A stretch of DNA of 28,942 nucleotides from an uncultured Corynebacterium sp. (GTDB taxonomy: Bacteria > Actinomycetota > Actinomycetes > Mycobacteriales > Mycobacteriaceae), in NCBI GenBank assembly GCA_946223355.1, contig CAMIPB010000027.1:1-28942 (forward strand), in the 5' to 3' direction. Shown here piece after piece: positions 14,186 to 22,135 of this stretch (positions are counted from its first letter, which is position 1; every line of letters starts with the position of its first letter). The translations under genes were made by a program, and so were the position numbers. The notes below the pieces were generated by a model, which was given only the letters and a program-made list of their open reading frames with translations, was not told the origin of the DNA and searched no databases.

Positions 14186-17023
14186 TCAGAGCATTTCTTT
14201 AAGAAAAGTTCCTGTGTGTGACCCCTTCACTTTGGCCACATCCTCTGGAGTTCCCTCAGCAACTACTGTGCCACCCCCGGATCCGCCTTCAGGCCCCATG
14301 TCCACTATCCAGTCAGCAGCCTTAATGACATCAAGGTTGTGCTCAATAATGATGACGGAGTTGCCTTTGTCGACCAGCGATTGAATGACGAGCATGAGTT
14401 TGCGAACGTCTTCGAAATGTAGGCCGGTGGTTGGCTCGTCCAGAATGTAAATGGTGCGACCATTGGACCGTTTCTGTAGCTCAGCAGCGAGTTTTACGCG
14501 CTGTGCTTCGCCGCCTGAGAGCGTGGTTGCGGCTTGTCCGAGACGGACATAACCCAATCCAACTTCCACCAATGTCTTGAGGTAGCGATGAATTGACGTA
14601 ATTGGTTCAAAGAACTCTGCCGCTTCAGAAATTGGCATGTCCAACACTTCCGCGATGTTCTTGCCCTTGTATTTCACTTCTAAGGTCTCACGGTTGTAGC
14701 GCGCACCTTCACACACTTCACAAGGTACATACACATCCGGTAGGAAGTTCATCTCAATTTTCAATGTGCCGTCACCGTGGCACGCTTCACAGCGTCCACC
14801 CTTGACATTAAAAGAGAATCGTCCAGCCTTGTAACCACGGACTTTTGCTTCTTGGGTTTCCGCAAAAAGGTTGCGAACCTTGTCAAATACTCCCGTATAG
14901 GTTGCAGGGTTAGAACGTGGTGTACGACCAATCGGTGATTGATCCACCTGCACGAGTTTGTCCAAGTTCTCAACACCATCCACGCGTTTCGCCCGTCCCG
15001 GCACATTGCGGGCACGGTTGAGCTTATTAGCCAACGTCTTTGCCAGAATCTGATTTACAACAGTAGATTTGCCCGATCCTGAAACACCGGTCACACAGAC
15101 CATCACGCCCAAAGGAATCGTGACATCAACGTCTTTCAGGTTGTTCTCCCGCGCACCGACTACCCTTAGAACGCGCTCCGGATCGATTGGCCGGCGGGTC
15201 TCAGGCACACCCAGCGCCTTCCGCCCTGATAGGTACGCCCCTGTCAGGGATTCTTCTGATTGTTCAATTCCCGCAGGCGGTCCTTGATAAACAACCTCAC
15301 CACCGTACTCACCGGCCTTCGGGCCGATGTCAATAAGCCAGTCGGCTTCACGGATAGTATCTTCATCGTGTTCTACCACGATGAGTGTGTTTCCAATATC
15401 CCGCAGACGCTTGAGCGTATCAATCAGGCGCCGGTTATCCCGTTGGTGGAGACCAATTGACGGTTCGTCCAAAACGTACAAGACTCCGGCCAGACCAGAA
15501 CCAATCTGAGTAGCAAGGCGAATACGTTGAGCCTCACCGCCTGACAACGTCGACGCACCACGGTCTAGCGTGAGATAATTCAAGCCAACGTCTAACAAGA
15601 AGCGGAGACGCGCCTGAATTTCTTTGAGCACCGCTCCTGCGATAATTTCTTCACGGCTACCCAAGACCAAGGTATTCAAAAACTCTGCGGCGTCTTCAAT
15701 TGAAAGCGCAGTCAGCCCTGCAATTGACTGCTCACCATGCGCCGAAGAATCAAGCCTCACAGCTAGAATTTCCGGCTTTAGTCGGGTTCCGCCACATTCG
15801 TAGCACGGTACTCGACGCGTGTATTGCAGGAGGCGATCCTTTTGCGAGTCTGAATCCGTTGTCTCTAGTTTTCTCTCGATAAAACCTACTGCGCCCTCAA
15901 AAGGTGCTGTCCAGTTACGTTGCCGCCCAAAACGATTTTTGTAACGGACGTTCACTTCTACATCGGATCCGTAAACCACGGCAGACTTTTGCTCGTTAGT
16001 CAGAGAGGAAAACGGCGTCTTAGGATCGAAGTCCATTTCCTTTGCAAGCCCTTCGATGAGCTTGACAAAGTACTTAGAGTTCGGCGAAGAATACCATGGC
16101 TGAATAGCTTGCACCACGGGTGCGTCCTCGTCAGGAATGATGAGGTCAACGTCTACCTCCATCCTGGTTCCCAATCCATCGCAAACGGGACAGGCACCAA
16201 ACGGGCTGTTGAAAGAGAAAGCGCGTGGCTCGTATTCTTCAACTGAAATCGTGTGTCCATTCGGACAGGAGGCTCGTTCAGAATAGGTGTGGCTTAGCTC
16301 AGGACTCTTAACAAAGTCTATGGTGACAAGGCCGTCAGTGAGTTTCAGCGCAGTTTCTACCGAATCAGTTAAACGCTGCTTCTGAGACTGCTTTACCTGC
16401 AGCCGATCCACCACAACATCAATGTCGTGCTTAATCTGTTTCTTTAGCTTTGGAGGCTCTGCCAATTGATGCATTTCGCCATCCACAACAACGCGCGAAT
16501 AGCCCTGTGCTGCTAGGTCCTGAAAAAGGTCAACGAACTCGCCTTTGCGTTTGCGCACCACGGGTGCAAGAACTTGAAATTTCTCCGCCTCCTCATGTTC
16601 CAATACCGCATCCACAATTTGCTGTGGTGTTTGCCGTTCGATCACCGCGTCGCATTCCGGACAGTGTGCCGTTCCAGCTCGGGAGAACAAAAGGCGCAGG
16701 TAATCATAAATCTCAGTGATTGTACCTACTGTGGAACGAGGATTATGGTTAGTGGATTTTTGATCAATGGACACCGCCGGCGACAAGCCGTCAATAAATT
16801 CCACGTCCGGCTTGTCCATTTGCCCTAAGAACATACGCGCGTACGACGACAACGACTCCACATAGCGGCGTTGTCCTTCTGCGAAGATTGTGTCAAACGC
16901 AAGCGATGACTTACCCGAGCCAGAAAGTCCGGTAAACACCACCATTTTGTCACGCGGCAGTTCAATATCCACGCCTTTAAGGTTGTGTTCTCTTGCCCCT
17001 CGGACAATCAGAGTATCGGCCAC
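14186..17023 (-). CDS. uvrA: excinuclease ABC subunit A
   Basis: ATP-driven DNA damage sensor of nucleotide-excision repair that loads UvrB. The 945 residues hold two ABC ATPase modules. Walker A boxes are GLSGSGKS at 32-39 and GVSGSGKS at 646-653. Signature loops are LSGGEAQRIRLA in the first half and LSGGEAQRVKLA from 835. Zinc-binding CxxC pairs are seen in CPECDAV, CPVCDGLG, CYECGG and CEACHGDG...CEVCEG. Both Walker B motifs read ILDEPTTGLH- or VLDEPSIGLH-like. The GTG start (17021-17023) has AAGGA eight bases upstream. It is divergent from the metallo-hydrolase gene across 81 bases. I saw no LexA box there. Confidence 0.98.
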   Translation of the reverse strand: MADTLIVRGAREHNLKGVDIELPRDKMVVFTGLSGSGKSSLAFDTIFAEGQRRYVESLSSYARMFLGQMDKPDVEFIDGLSPAVSIDQKSTNHNPRSTVGTITEIYDYLRLLFSRAGTAHCPECDAVIERQTPQQIVDAVLEHEEAEKFQVLAPVVRKRKGEFVDLFQDLAAQGYSRVVVDGEMHQLAEPPKLKKQIKHDIDVVVDRLQVKQSQKQRLTDSVETALKLTDGLVTIDFVKSPELSHTYSERASCPNGHTISVEEYEPRAFSFNSPFGACPVCDGLGTRMEVDVDLIIPDEDAPVVQAIQPWYSSPNSKYFVKLIEGLAKEMDFDPKTPFSSLTNEQKSAVVYGSDVEVNVRYKNRFGRQRNWTAPFEGAVGFIERKLETTDSDSQKDRLLQYTRRVPCYECGGTRLKPEILAVRLDSSAHGEQSIAGLTALSIEDAAEFLNTLVLGSREEIIAGAVLKEIQARLRFLLDVGLNYLTLDRGASTLSGGEAQRIRLATQIGSGLAGVLYVLDEPSIGLHQRDNRRLIDTLKRLRDIGNTLIVVEHDEDTIREADWLIDIGPKAGEYGGEVVYQGPPAGIEQSEESLTGAYLSGRKALGVPETRRPIDPERVLRVVGARENNLKDVDVTIPLGVMVCVTGVSGSGKSTVVNQILAKTLANKLNRARNVPGRAKRVDGVENLDKLVQVDQSPIGRTPRSNPATYTGVFDKVRNLFAETQEAKVRGYKAGRFSFNVKGGRCEACHGDGTLKIEMNFLPDVYVPCEVCEGARYNRETLEVKYKGKNIAEVLDMPISEAAEFFEPITSIHRYLKTLVEVGLGYVRLGQAATTLSGGEAQRVKLAAELQKRSNGRTIYILDEPTTGLHFEDVRKLMLVIQSLVDKGNSVIIIEHNLDVIKAADWIVDMGPEGGSGGGTVVAEGTPEDVAKVKGSHTGTFLKEML

Positions 17024-17104
17024 GGTTACCGTCCTTCATTAGTGCCACACACTAGTTTATCTTCTTAATCTTTCTAGCCCTCTACTCTAACGCGGAGCCC
17101 GGAA

Positions 17105-17788
17105 ATGTTAACTACTCTGGATGCTATGAACGCTAATCCGAAAGAAAATGAACGCCAAACCGCAGGACAACCACTGGAACAATCACGCAACCATGACTTG
17201 AAACTTGCCAAAATTTCCGTTTCCGAAATGGACAACAACTGCTACCTCTTGTCCACCGGGACTGAAGGCTTATTAATCGACGCCGCGGACAACGCCCAGG
17301 CGCTTCTTGCTCTTGCCCAGGAAGAAGGTGTCAGAATCACGAAAGTGCTTACCACCCACCGCCACGCGGATCATGTTCGTGCACTACGCGAAATCCTTGA
17401 TGCCACAGATGCAACACACTACGCATCATTTTTGGATTCACCTGCTCTTCCCTGCGCTGTCGATGTGGAGCTGCAGCACGGAGACACCATCGAATTAGGT
17501 GACCACACCCTTGACGTACTAATTTTGCGCGGACACACCCCTGGAGGAGCTGCTGTTGGGACGGTCATTGATAATGTTCCCCACCTCTTCGTAGGCGACT
17601 CACTATTCCCTGGCGGCCTGGGAAAAACAACGTCTGAAAACGATTTTGTTCGCTTGTATAAGGACGCAACCGAGCGCATTTTTGATGTCTATTCTGACGA
17701 AACCGTCGTGTGGCCCGGACATGGCGAACCAACCACTGTTGGAGACGAACGACCTCAACTGAGTCAGTGGTGGGAACGCCGGTGGTAA
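17105..17788 (+). CDS. MBL-fold zinc hydrolase, glyoxalase II-like
   Basis: Metallo-beta-lactamase-fold protein of 227 residues, probably a cytosolic thioester or related hydrolase; the substrate is unknown. The dinuclear zinc site is complete: THRHADH at 84-90 (H85, H87, D89, H90), H144 in RGHTPGG, D165 in FVGDSLF and H207 in PGHGEPT. This arrangement is that of glyoxalase II-type enzymes. The N-terminal 35 residues are poorly conserved in appearance. The ATG at 17105 is supported by GGAG seven bases upstream, although an in-frame ATG at 17126 could also serve. An MBL-fold gene next to uvrA is also the arrangement in Mycobacterium. Confidence 0.85.
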   Translation: MLTTLDAMNANPKENERQTAGQPLEQSRNHDLKLAKISVSEMDNNCYLLSTGTEGLLIDAADNAQALLALAQEEGVRITKVLTTHRHADHVRALREILDATDATHYASFLDSPALPCAVDVELQHGDTIELGDHTLDVLILRGHTPGGAAVGTVIDNVPHLFVGDSLFPGGLGKTTSENDFVRLYKDATERIFDVYSDETVVWPGHGEPTTVGDERPQLSQWWERRW

Positions 17789-17858
17789 AACCACAGCACA
17801 ACGACAAATTCCGACTGCTCTCTCTCGAAAGTCGGTAAACTCGAGAGGCACAAAACGT

Positions 17859-17887
17859 TAGAGTTTATATTTAAAAAGGAGATTTAA
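17859..17887 (+). promoter_or_regulatory. -10 element and ribosome binding site of the DoxX-like gene
   Basis: TAGAGT (17859-17864) fits the TANANT consensus; 17 bases upstream TAAACT is a poor -35. AAGGAG (17876-17881) lies six bases before the GTG start and fixes it. If used, the leader is only about 17 bases. Confidence 0.45.
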
Positions 17888-18817
17888 GTGCTACGTAAGA
17901 TCGCACGTCCAATGCTCGCATCTGTTTTTGTTGTAGATGGCGCAGACATGCTTCGCAATACAGATAAGCACTCCGTTGAATCGGAGCAGGTTCTAAGCGC
18001 TCTCCGCAAGGTTCTGCCTCAAGAATGTGCAAAGGTTTTGCCACAAGACCCTGAGCTGTTTACCCGTGCAATGGGCGGAACTAAGGCTTCTGCAGGCGCT
18101 CTTCTTGCCTTGGGTAAGGCTCCTCGCACCTCTGCAGCGGTTCTGGCTGCAACTACACTGCCGGCAATGCTCGTACGTAACAACTTCTGGGCTGCGAAAA
18201 ATCAAGAGGAGAAGGAAAATCAGCGCTCCAAGTTCTTGGTAGACACTGCTCTACTTGGCGCTCTTTTCATCACCACACAGGACACCGAAGGAAAACCAGG
18301 TATCACCTGGCGTGCACAGCACGCTTCCAAGCAGTTGCAGAAGAAACTTCCTGCCAAGAACGAGCAGAATGAATTTATTGCTTCTGTCTCCAACCGCACG
18401 AACGAGTTTGCAACTCTAGCCCAGGAAAAGGCCAAGGAAGCATCAGAGCGCGCGCAGGAAGCTTCCTCTCGTGCACAGGCCTACGTTGATGACAACAAGG
18501 ACAGCTGGGCAGAAACCGCTCAGGGACTCCTCTCCACCGCGAAGTCCTATGTTGACGAGGCGAAAAACTACTACACCGACAACAAGGAAGACTGGCTCAA
18601 AGCTGCACAGGACAACGCGCAGCTTGCTCGCACCGCGGCTGTGAAGAACGCAACCAAGGCGCAGGCTAAGGCGGATGCAGCTTTGGCTAAGGCGCAGAAG
18701 AAAAAGACCTTGTCTAAGATTAACTCCGCCAACGTAAACGCTGAGAAGCTGCAGAAGAAGGCTGACAAAGCCATAGCTTCCGCAATGAAAAAGGTTGGCA
18801 ACCGCCTCGAGGCTTAA
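17888..18817 (+). CDS. DoxX-family membrane protein with long coiled-coil tail
   Basis: A 309-residue protein in two parts. Residues 1-135 resemble the four-helix DoxX integral membrane domain, with hydrophobic stretches near 8-20, 66-78, 82-97 and 117-130. DoxX proteins in mycobacteria link membrane redox systems to oxidative-stress defence. Residues 150-309 are hydrophilic, rich in Ala, Lys, Glu and Gln, and look like a continuous cytosolic coiled coil or LEA-like helix. Two related blocks stand out: DDNKDSWAETAQ at 201-212 and TDNKEDWLKAAQ at 230-241. The tail is absent from short DoxX proteins. The GTG start has AAGGAG six bases upstream. The HelD-like gene begins five bases after its stop. 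Confidence 0.8.
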   Translation: MLRKIARPMLASVFVVDGADMLRNTDKHSVESEQVLSALRKVLPQECAKVLPQDPELFTRAMGGTKASAGALLALGKAPRTSAAVLAATTLPAMLVRNNFWAAKNQEEKENQRSKFLVDTALLGALFITTQDTEGKPGITWRAQHASKQLQKKLPAKNEQNEFIASVSNRTNEFATLAQEKAKEASERAQEASSRAQAYVDDNKDSWAETAQGLLSTAKSYVDEAKNYYTDNKEDWLKAAQDNAQLARTAAVKNATKAQAKADAALAKAQKKKTLSKINSANVNAEKLQKKADKAIASAMKKVGNRLEA

Positions 18818-18822
18818 CCCAC

Positions 18823-21102
18823 TTGCACGATAAAACACCACGGCCGTCGGATGCTGTTGAATATGAACAACAGTATCTAGACGGTCTTTTTGACCACCTC
18901 GACCAGGAAGTCGCGCGCGCAAACGCGCGACTAAATGAAGTTGCTGGTGAAGTAGATCCGCACACTCCGGATGCAGATGCACTCATTCGGCGTGAAACCG
19001 AATACCACGGTCTTCAAGCGAAGCTCGATAAACTCTACCTTGCTGAACTGGGTTTAGTGTTCGGTCGTATTGATATCGATGCTCCGGGGGACAATCCAAC
19101 TCCCGATGGCTTAGACCGTCGATATATCGGTCGAATGGGTTTAGATGATCGCAATGACGATTACCGAACGCTTCTTCTCGATTGGCGTGCACCTGCAGCA
19201 CGCCCCTATTATCTAGCAACTACGGCTTTGCCGGAGGGGGTCAAGACTAGACGAAACATCCGGGTCCAAGGTCGCACGGTAGCGTCAGTGCACGATGAAG
19301 CTCTTGGCCTGGAGACTTCTTCAAAAGCCAGCCCCGACGATTCCGGTATTGCAGGCGAATCTGCGCTCCTCGATGCTCTTAATACTGCTCGCACCGGTCA
19401 CATGCACTCGATTGTCGAAACCATTCAACGAGAGCAAGACGCCATTATCCGCGATGAGTCCCGGGGTGTCATGGTTGTAGAGGGCGGACCAGGAACGGGC
19501 AAAACCGCAGTCGCACTTCACCGTGTTGCTTATCTGCTTTATACCCACCGTGAGCTGTTGTCCTCAACCGGTGTACTCATTCTCGGCCCCAATTCCACAT
19601 TCCTGGACTATATTTCCAAGGTACTACCTGCACTTGGTGAAACCGGCGTAGTCCTGTCCACCATCGGTTCCCTCTACCCTGGTGTCAACGCTCAAGCTTC
19701 AGAAAGCGAGCTCGCACGCGAGATAAAGGGTTCAGAAGCGATGGCCGACATACTTCGAAATGCGGTGCGTGCCTACCAGGTTGTACCCGCGAAATCCGTC
19801 CAGATCGAAGTCGATAGAATCAACATCAGTGTCACCCCCGCAACAGTCGCTGAAGCCCGCAGCAGGGCACGGAAGTCTCGCAGACCGCACAACGACGCCC
19901 GGCAGATCTTTACAGAAGCTTTGTGCGAACAATTGGCGCAACAGTTAGCTCATATCATCGGTGCTGATCCACTCGGCGGGCAAAACCTGTTATCTAACGC
20001 TGATATAGACCAGCTCCATGATGACATTGCCGAATCGGTTTCTTTGCAGCTCTTGCTCGATGAATTGTGGCCGGAACTGTCTCCGCCACAAGTGCTCATT
20101 GACCTCACCACTAGTCGTGATTTTATCGCGTTTGCTGCTTCTGAATACGATGATGAGACCCAAGAGGCCCTGTACCGTGAGTCAGACCATTTAGTCGAGG
20201 AGTTTCCTTTCGCAGCAAGCGACGCAGCACTGCTCGATGAGCTTGCAGTACTCATTGGATTACCAGATCCTGACCAGCTTCGTGAAAAGGCCGAGCGGGA
20301 CTGGCAGGAAAAGGTTCGTGAGGCCCAGGATGCTCTCGACGTCCTTTCTGGTTCTGATTCCACAGATAACGATGACGATATGTTTGAAGCGGAAATCTTA
20401 TCCGCCCACGATGTCATCGACGCGGAGACCCTGGCAATGCGCCAACACGTGCGTGATAATCGCACAACTGCCGAACGGGCGGCTGCCGACCACACGTGGG
20501 CTTACGGTCACGTCATTATCGACGAGGCGCAAGAACTAAGTCCCATGGAGTGGCGAATGGTTTTTCGCCGCTGCCCATCACGCTGGATGACGATTGTGGG
20601 CGATACTGCCCAGACAGGCTCTCCTGCCGGCGTAGATTCTTGGCAAGAAACGCTAGAACCATTTGTTTCCCGTCGGATACGGTTACACCAGTTAACAGTG
20701 AACTATCGAACGCCTCGTCCGATAGCGCAACTTGCTCATCGGGTGGCGCAATTAGTAGATGCGGAGTTACCCATGCCTTCGACGGTGCGAGAGGGTGCAC
20801 CTGTCTCTTGGGTTGCGCAGCCGGAATCTGAGGACTCAATCAACATTGCCCCAGGAGTCCGCACCTTGAAAAATGGTCGACTTCACGCGACTATCACGGC
20901 TGCGAATGTGTCCGTCATTAAGGGATTAGAATTTGACCATGTCACCATTGTCAACCCGCAAGAGATTGTCTCTGCGTCTACGCAGGGCTTACAAAACCTC
21001 TATGTTGCAATGACTCGCGCCACCCAGACTTTGACGGTGGTTGGTGCTGGCGATAATGAGGCTGATTTTCTAGAGAAACTAAAAGAGTCAAGCAATCCCT
21101 AA
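18823..21102 (+). CDS. HelD-like RNA polymerase recycling ATPase (UvrD/Rep superfamily)
   Basis: Superfamily 1 helicase-like motor of 759 residues. Actinobacterial HelD proteins bind stalled RNA polymerase, clear it from nucleic acid and in some species protect it from rifampicin. The N-terminal coiled coil (about 11-75) is the arm that enters the secondary channel. The ATPase motifs are Q-motif QREQDAIIR at 202-210, Walker A GGPGTGKT at 221-228, Walker B IIDEAQ ending near 570, GDTAQTG near 593-599, NYRTPRP at 627-633, GLEFDHV and YVAMTRA at 727-733. The acidic insertion around 510-545 is poorly conserved in look. The TTG start follows the DoxX stop by five bases with GAGG upstream, suggesting translational coupling. 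A UvrD-like DNA helicase is less likely, given the long N-terminal coil. Confidence 0.85.
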   Translation: MHDKTPRPSDAVEYEQQYLDGLFDHLDQEVARANARLNEVAGEVDPHTPDADALIRRETEYHGLQAKLDKLYLAELGLVFGRIDIDAPGDNPTPDGLDRRYIGRMGLDDRNDDYRTLLLDWRAPAARPYYLATTALPEGVKTRRNIRVQGRTVASVHDEALGLETSSKASPDDSGIAGESALLDALNTARTGHMHSIVETIQREQDAIIRDESRGVMVVEGGPGTGKTAVALHRVAYLLYTHRELLSSTGVLILGPNSTFLDYISKVLPALGETGVVLSTIGSLYPGVNAQASESELAREIKGSEAMADILRNAVRAYQVVPAKSVQIEVDRINISVTPATVAEARSRARKSRRPHNDARQIFTEALCEQLAQQLAHIIGADPLGGQNLLSNADIDQLHDDIAESVSLQLLLDELWPELSPPQVLIDLTTSRDFIAFAASEYDDETQEALYRESDHLVEEFPFAASDAALLDELAVLIGLPDPDQLREKAERDWQEKVREAQDALDVLSGSDSTDNDDDMFEAEILSAHDVIDAETLAMRQHVRDNRTTAERAAADHTWAYGHVIIDEAQELSPMEWRMVFRRCPSRWMTIVGDTAQTGSPAGVDSWQETLEPFVSRRIRLHQLTVNYRTPRPIAQLAHRVAQLVDAELPMPSTVREGAPVSWVAQPESEDSINIAPGVRTLKNGRLHATITAANVSVIKGLEFDHVTIVNPQEIVSASTQGLQNLYVAMTRATQTLTVVGAGDNEADFLEKLKESSNP

Positions 21103-21120
21103 CCGGACGGCTTGACTCTT
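21079..21120 (-). terminator. hairpin terminator shared by convergent HelD-like and uspA genes
   Basis: A perfect 11-bp stem (21083-21093 pairs with 21110-21120, AAGAGTCAAGC type) encloses the stop codon of the plus-strand HelD-like gene in its loop. On the minus strand it is followed by CTTTTAG, so it works best for the uspA gene. On the plus strand it lacks a T tract. Confidence 0.65.
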
Positions 21121-21140
21121 AGTGCTCAAGTAAATGAGTT

Positions 21141-21584
21141 TTAGTCTACGGTGTGGACAATCATCACGTCGCAGTCAGACTGACGTGCGACATCCGCAGG
21201 TACAGAGCCCAGCAGACGACCAGTCAGCGAGTTGATTCCACGGTTACCTACGATCAAAAGGTCCGCCTGGTGTTCGTTAACGATAGCCATTAAAGCTTCC
21301 ACTGGAGTTCCAGGGCGTACAGCGGTTTCCACCTTTGTAGCGCCGAAAGACTCAGCATGCGCTTTACCAGCTTCCAGGTTTTCTTGTGCTTTCTCATCGC
21401 CAAGAATTGTCACGGAATCCTGACGCAAGGTCTTAGAAGCCTGCTCTTTGCTTTCGTAGAAAGCACAGCCAATGACGAGCTTCGCGTCAAAAGCAGCAGC
21501 AATTCGAGCAGCACGCTCAACTGCCAACAAGGAGGACTTGGATCCGTCCGTACCGACGACAATGGACTGGTAGTTTTCGCTCAT
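21141..21584 (-). CDS. universal stress protein (UspA family), ATP-binding type
   Basis: Single-domain 147-residue Usp protein. The nucleotide-binding signature G-x2-G-x9-G-S is intact in GNRGINSLTGRLLGS near residues 113-127, so ATP binding is expected. The N-terminal strand and loop VVGTDGSKSS is typical. Usp proteins dimerise in the cytosol and are tied to starvation, hypoxia and stress survival. The ATG has AAAGG six bases upstream. It lies 49 bases after a second usp gene, with a possible own promoter in between (GTATAAAAA at about 21608-21616). Confidence 0.92.
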   Translation of the reverse strand: MSENYQSIVVGTDGSKSSLLAVERAARIAAAFDAKLVIGCAFYESKEQASKTLRQDSVTILGDEKAQENLEAGKAHAESFGATKVETAVRPGTPVEALMAIVNEHQADLLIVGNRGINSLTGRLLGSVPADVARQSDCDVMIVHTVD

Positions 21585-21633
21585 GAGTGACCTTTCCAGG
21601 TTGAGTCTTTTTATACGTTAACCACTATAGTCG

Positions 21634-22086
21634 TTAGCGATCGTTTTCTGTATTAACTACCATGACGTCTACCGGAGACTTACGCATGAGTTCGGTAGCT
21701 ACGTTGCCAAAAACACGACCACGCAACGAGTGAACTCCCTTGTTGCCGACGACGAGTACGTCTGCACCTTCTTCTTGTACAACTGAGTTCATCACATTTA
21801 CTGGATCGCCTGAACGTGCGAGTACCTTAATGTCTTTCACGCCCTCTGCCTCTGCGGCCTCAGTAGCCTGGGTCAAGAAGGTATCGGCCATGTCTTCGCT
21901 GATCAGTGGAACCTGGTCCTCACCAGTGGATGGGGAACCCCACATCGAGGAATTGACGTTGTAGAAGGCGGTAACGATGACCAACTTTGCGTCGTAAGCA
22001 TTAGCCATGGATGCAGCGGTGGACACCGCACGCAGTGCCGTCGCAGAACCATCCGTACCAACTGCAATGGTGTTGAATTTAATCAC
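21634..22086 (-). CDS. universal stress protein (UspA family), variant ATP loop
   Basis: Second Usp-domain protein, 150 residues, similar in layout to its downstream neighbour. The nucleotide loop reads GNKGVHSLRGRVFGN: the G-x2-G-x9-G spacing is kept, but the final Ser/Thr is Asn, which could weaken phosphate contacts. The start is GTG with AAGGAG five bases upstream. It lies 49 bases after uvrB with a 7-bp inverted repeat in the gap. A usp gene close to uvrB is also found in Mycobacterium. Confidence 0.92.
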   Translation of the reverse strand: MIKFNTIAVGTDGSATALRAVSTAASMANAYDAKLVIVTAFYNVNSSMWGSPSTGEDQVPLISEDMADTFLTQATEAAEAEGVKDIKVLARSGDPVNVMNSVVQEEGADVLVVGNKGVHSLRGRVFGNVATELMRKSPVDVMVVNTENDR

Positions 22087-22109
22087 TGTTGCTCCTTAAG
22101 TTTTGAATC

Positions 22110-22132
22110 TGTTCATTTAATAACCATGAACA
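22110..22132. promoter_or_regulatory. inverted repeat between uvrB and usp gene
   Basis: TGTTCAT (22110-22116) and ATGAACA (22126-22132) form a perfect 7-bp inverted repeat around nine bases. No T tract follows on either strand, so a protein-binding site or leader hairpin is more likely than a terminator. It ends 24 bases upstream of the usp start. Confidence 0.35.
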
Positions 22133-22135
22133 AAG

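Noticed and set aside
17024..17104. LexA (SOS) box in the uvrA/hydrolase divergent region
   Set aside because: No sequence resembling the TCGAAC-type actinobacterial LexA site was found here or before coaE-uvrB.
18443..18982. 179-codon minus-strand frame across the DoxX tail and HelD start
   Set aside because: Leucine- and arginine-rich shadow of the repetitive DoxX tail; no family resemblance.
19950..20495. 181-codon open frame antisense to the HelD-like gene
   Set aside because: Serine-rich product with no recognisable domain, fully inside a well-supported gene on the other strand; a typical shadow frame.
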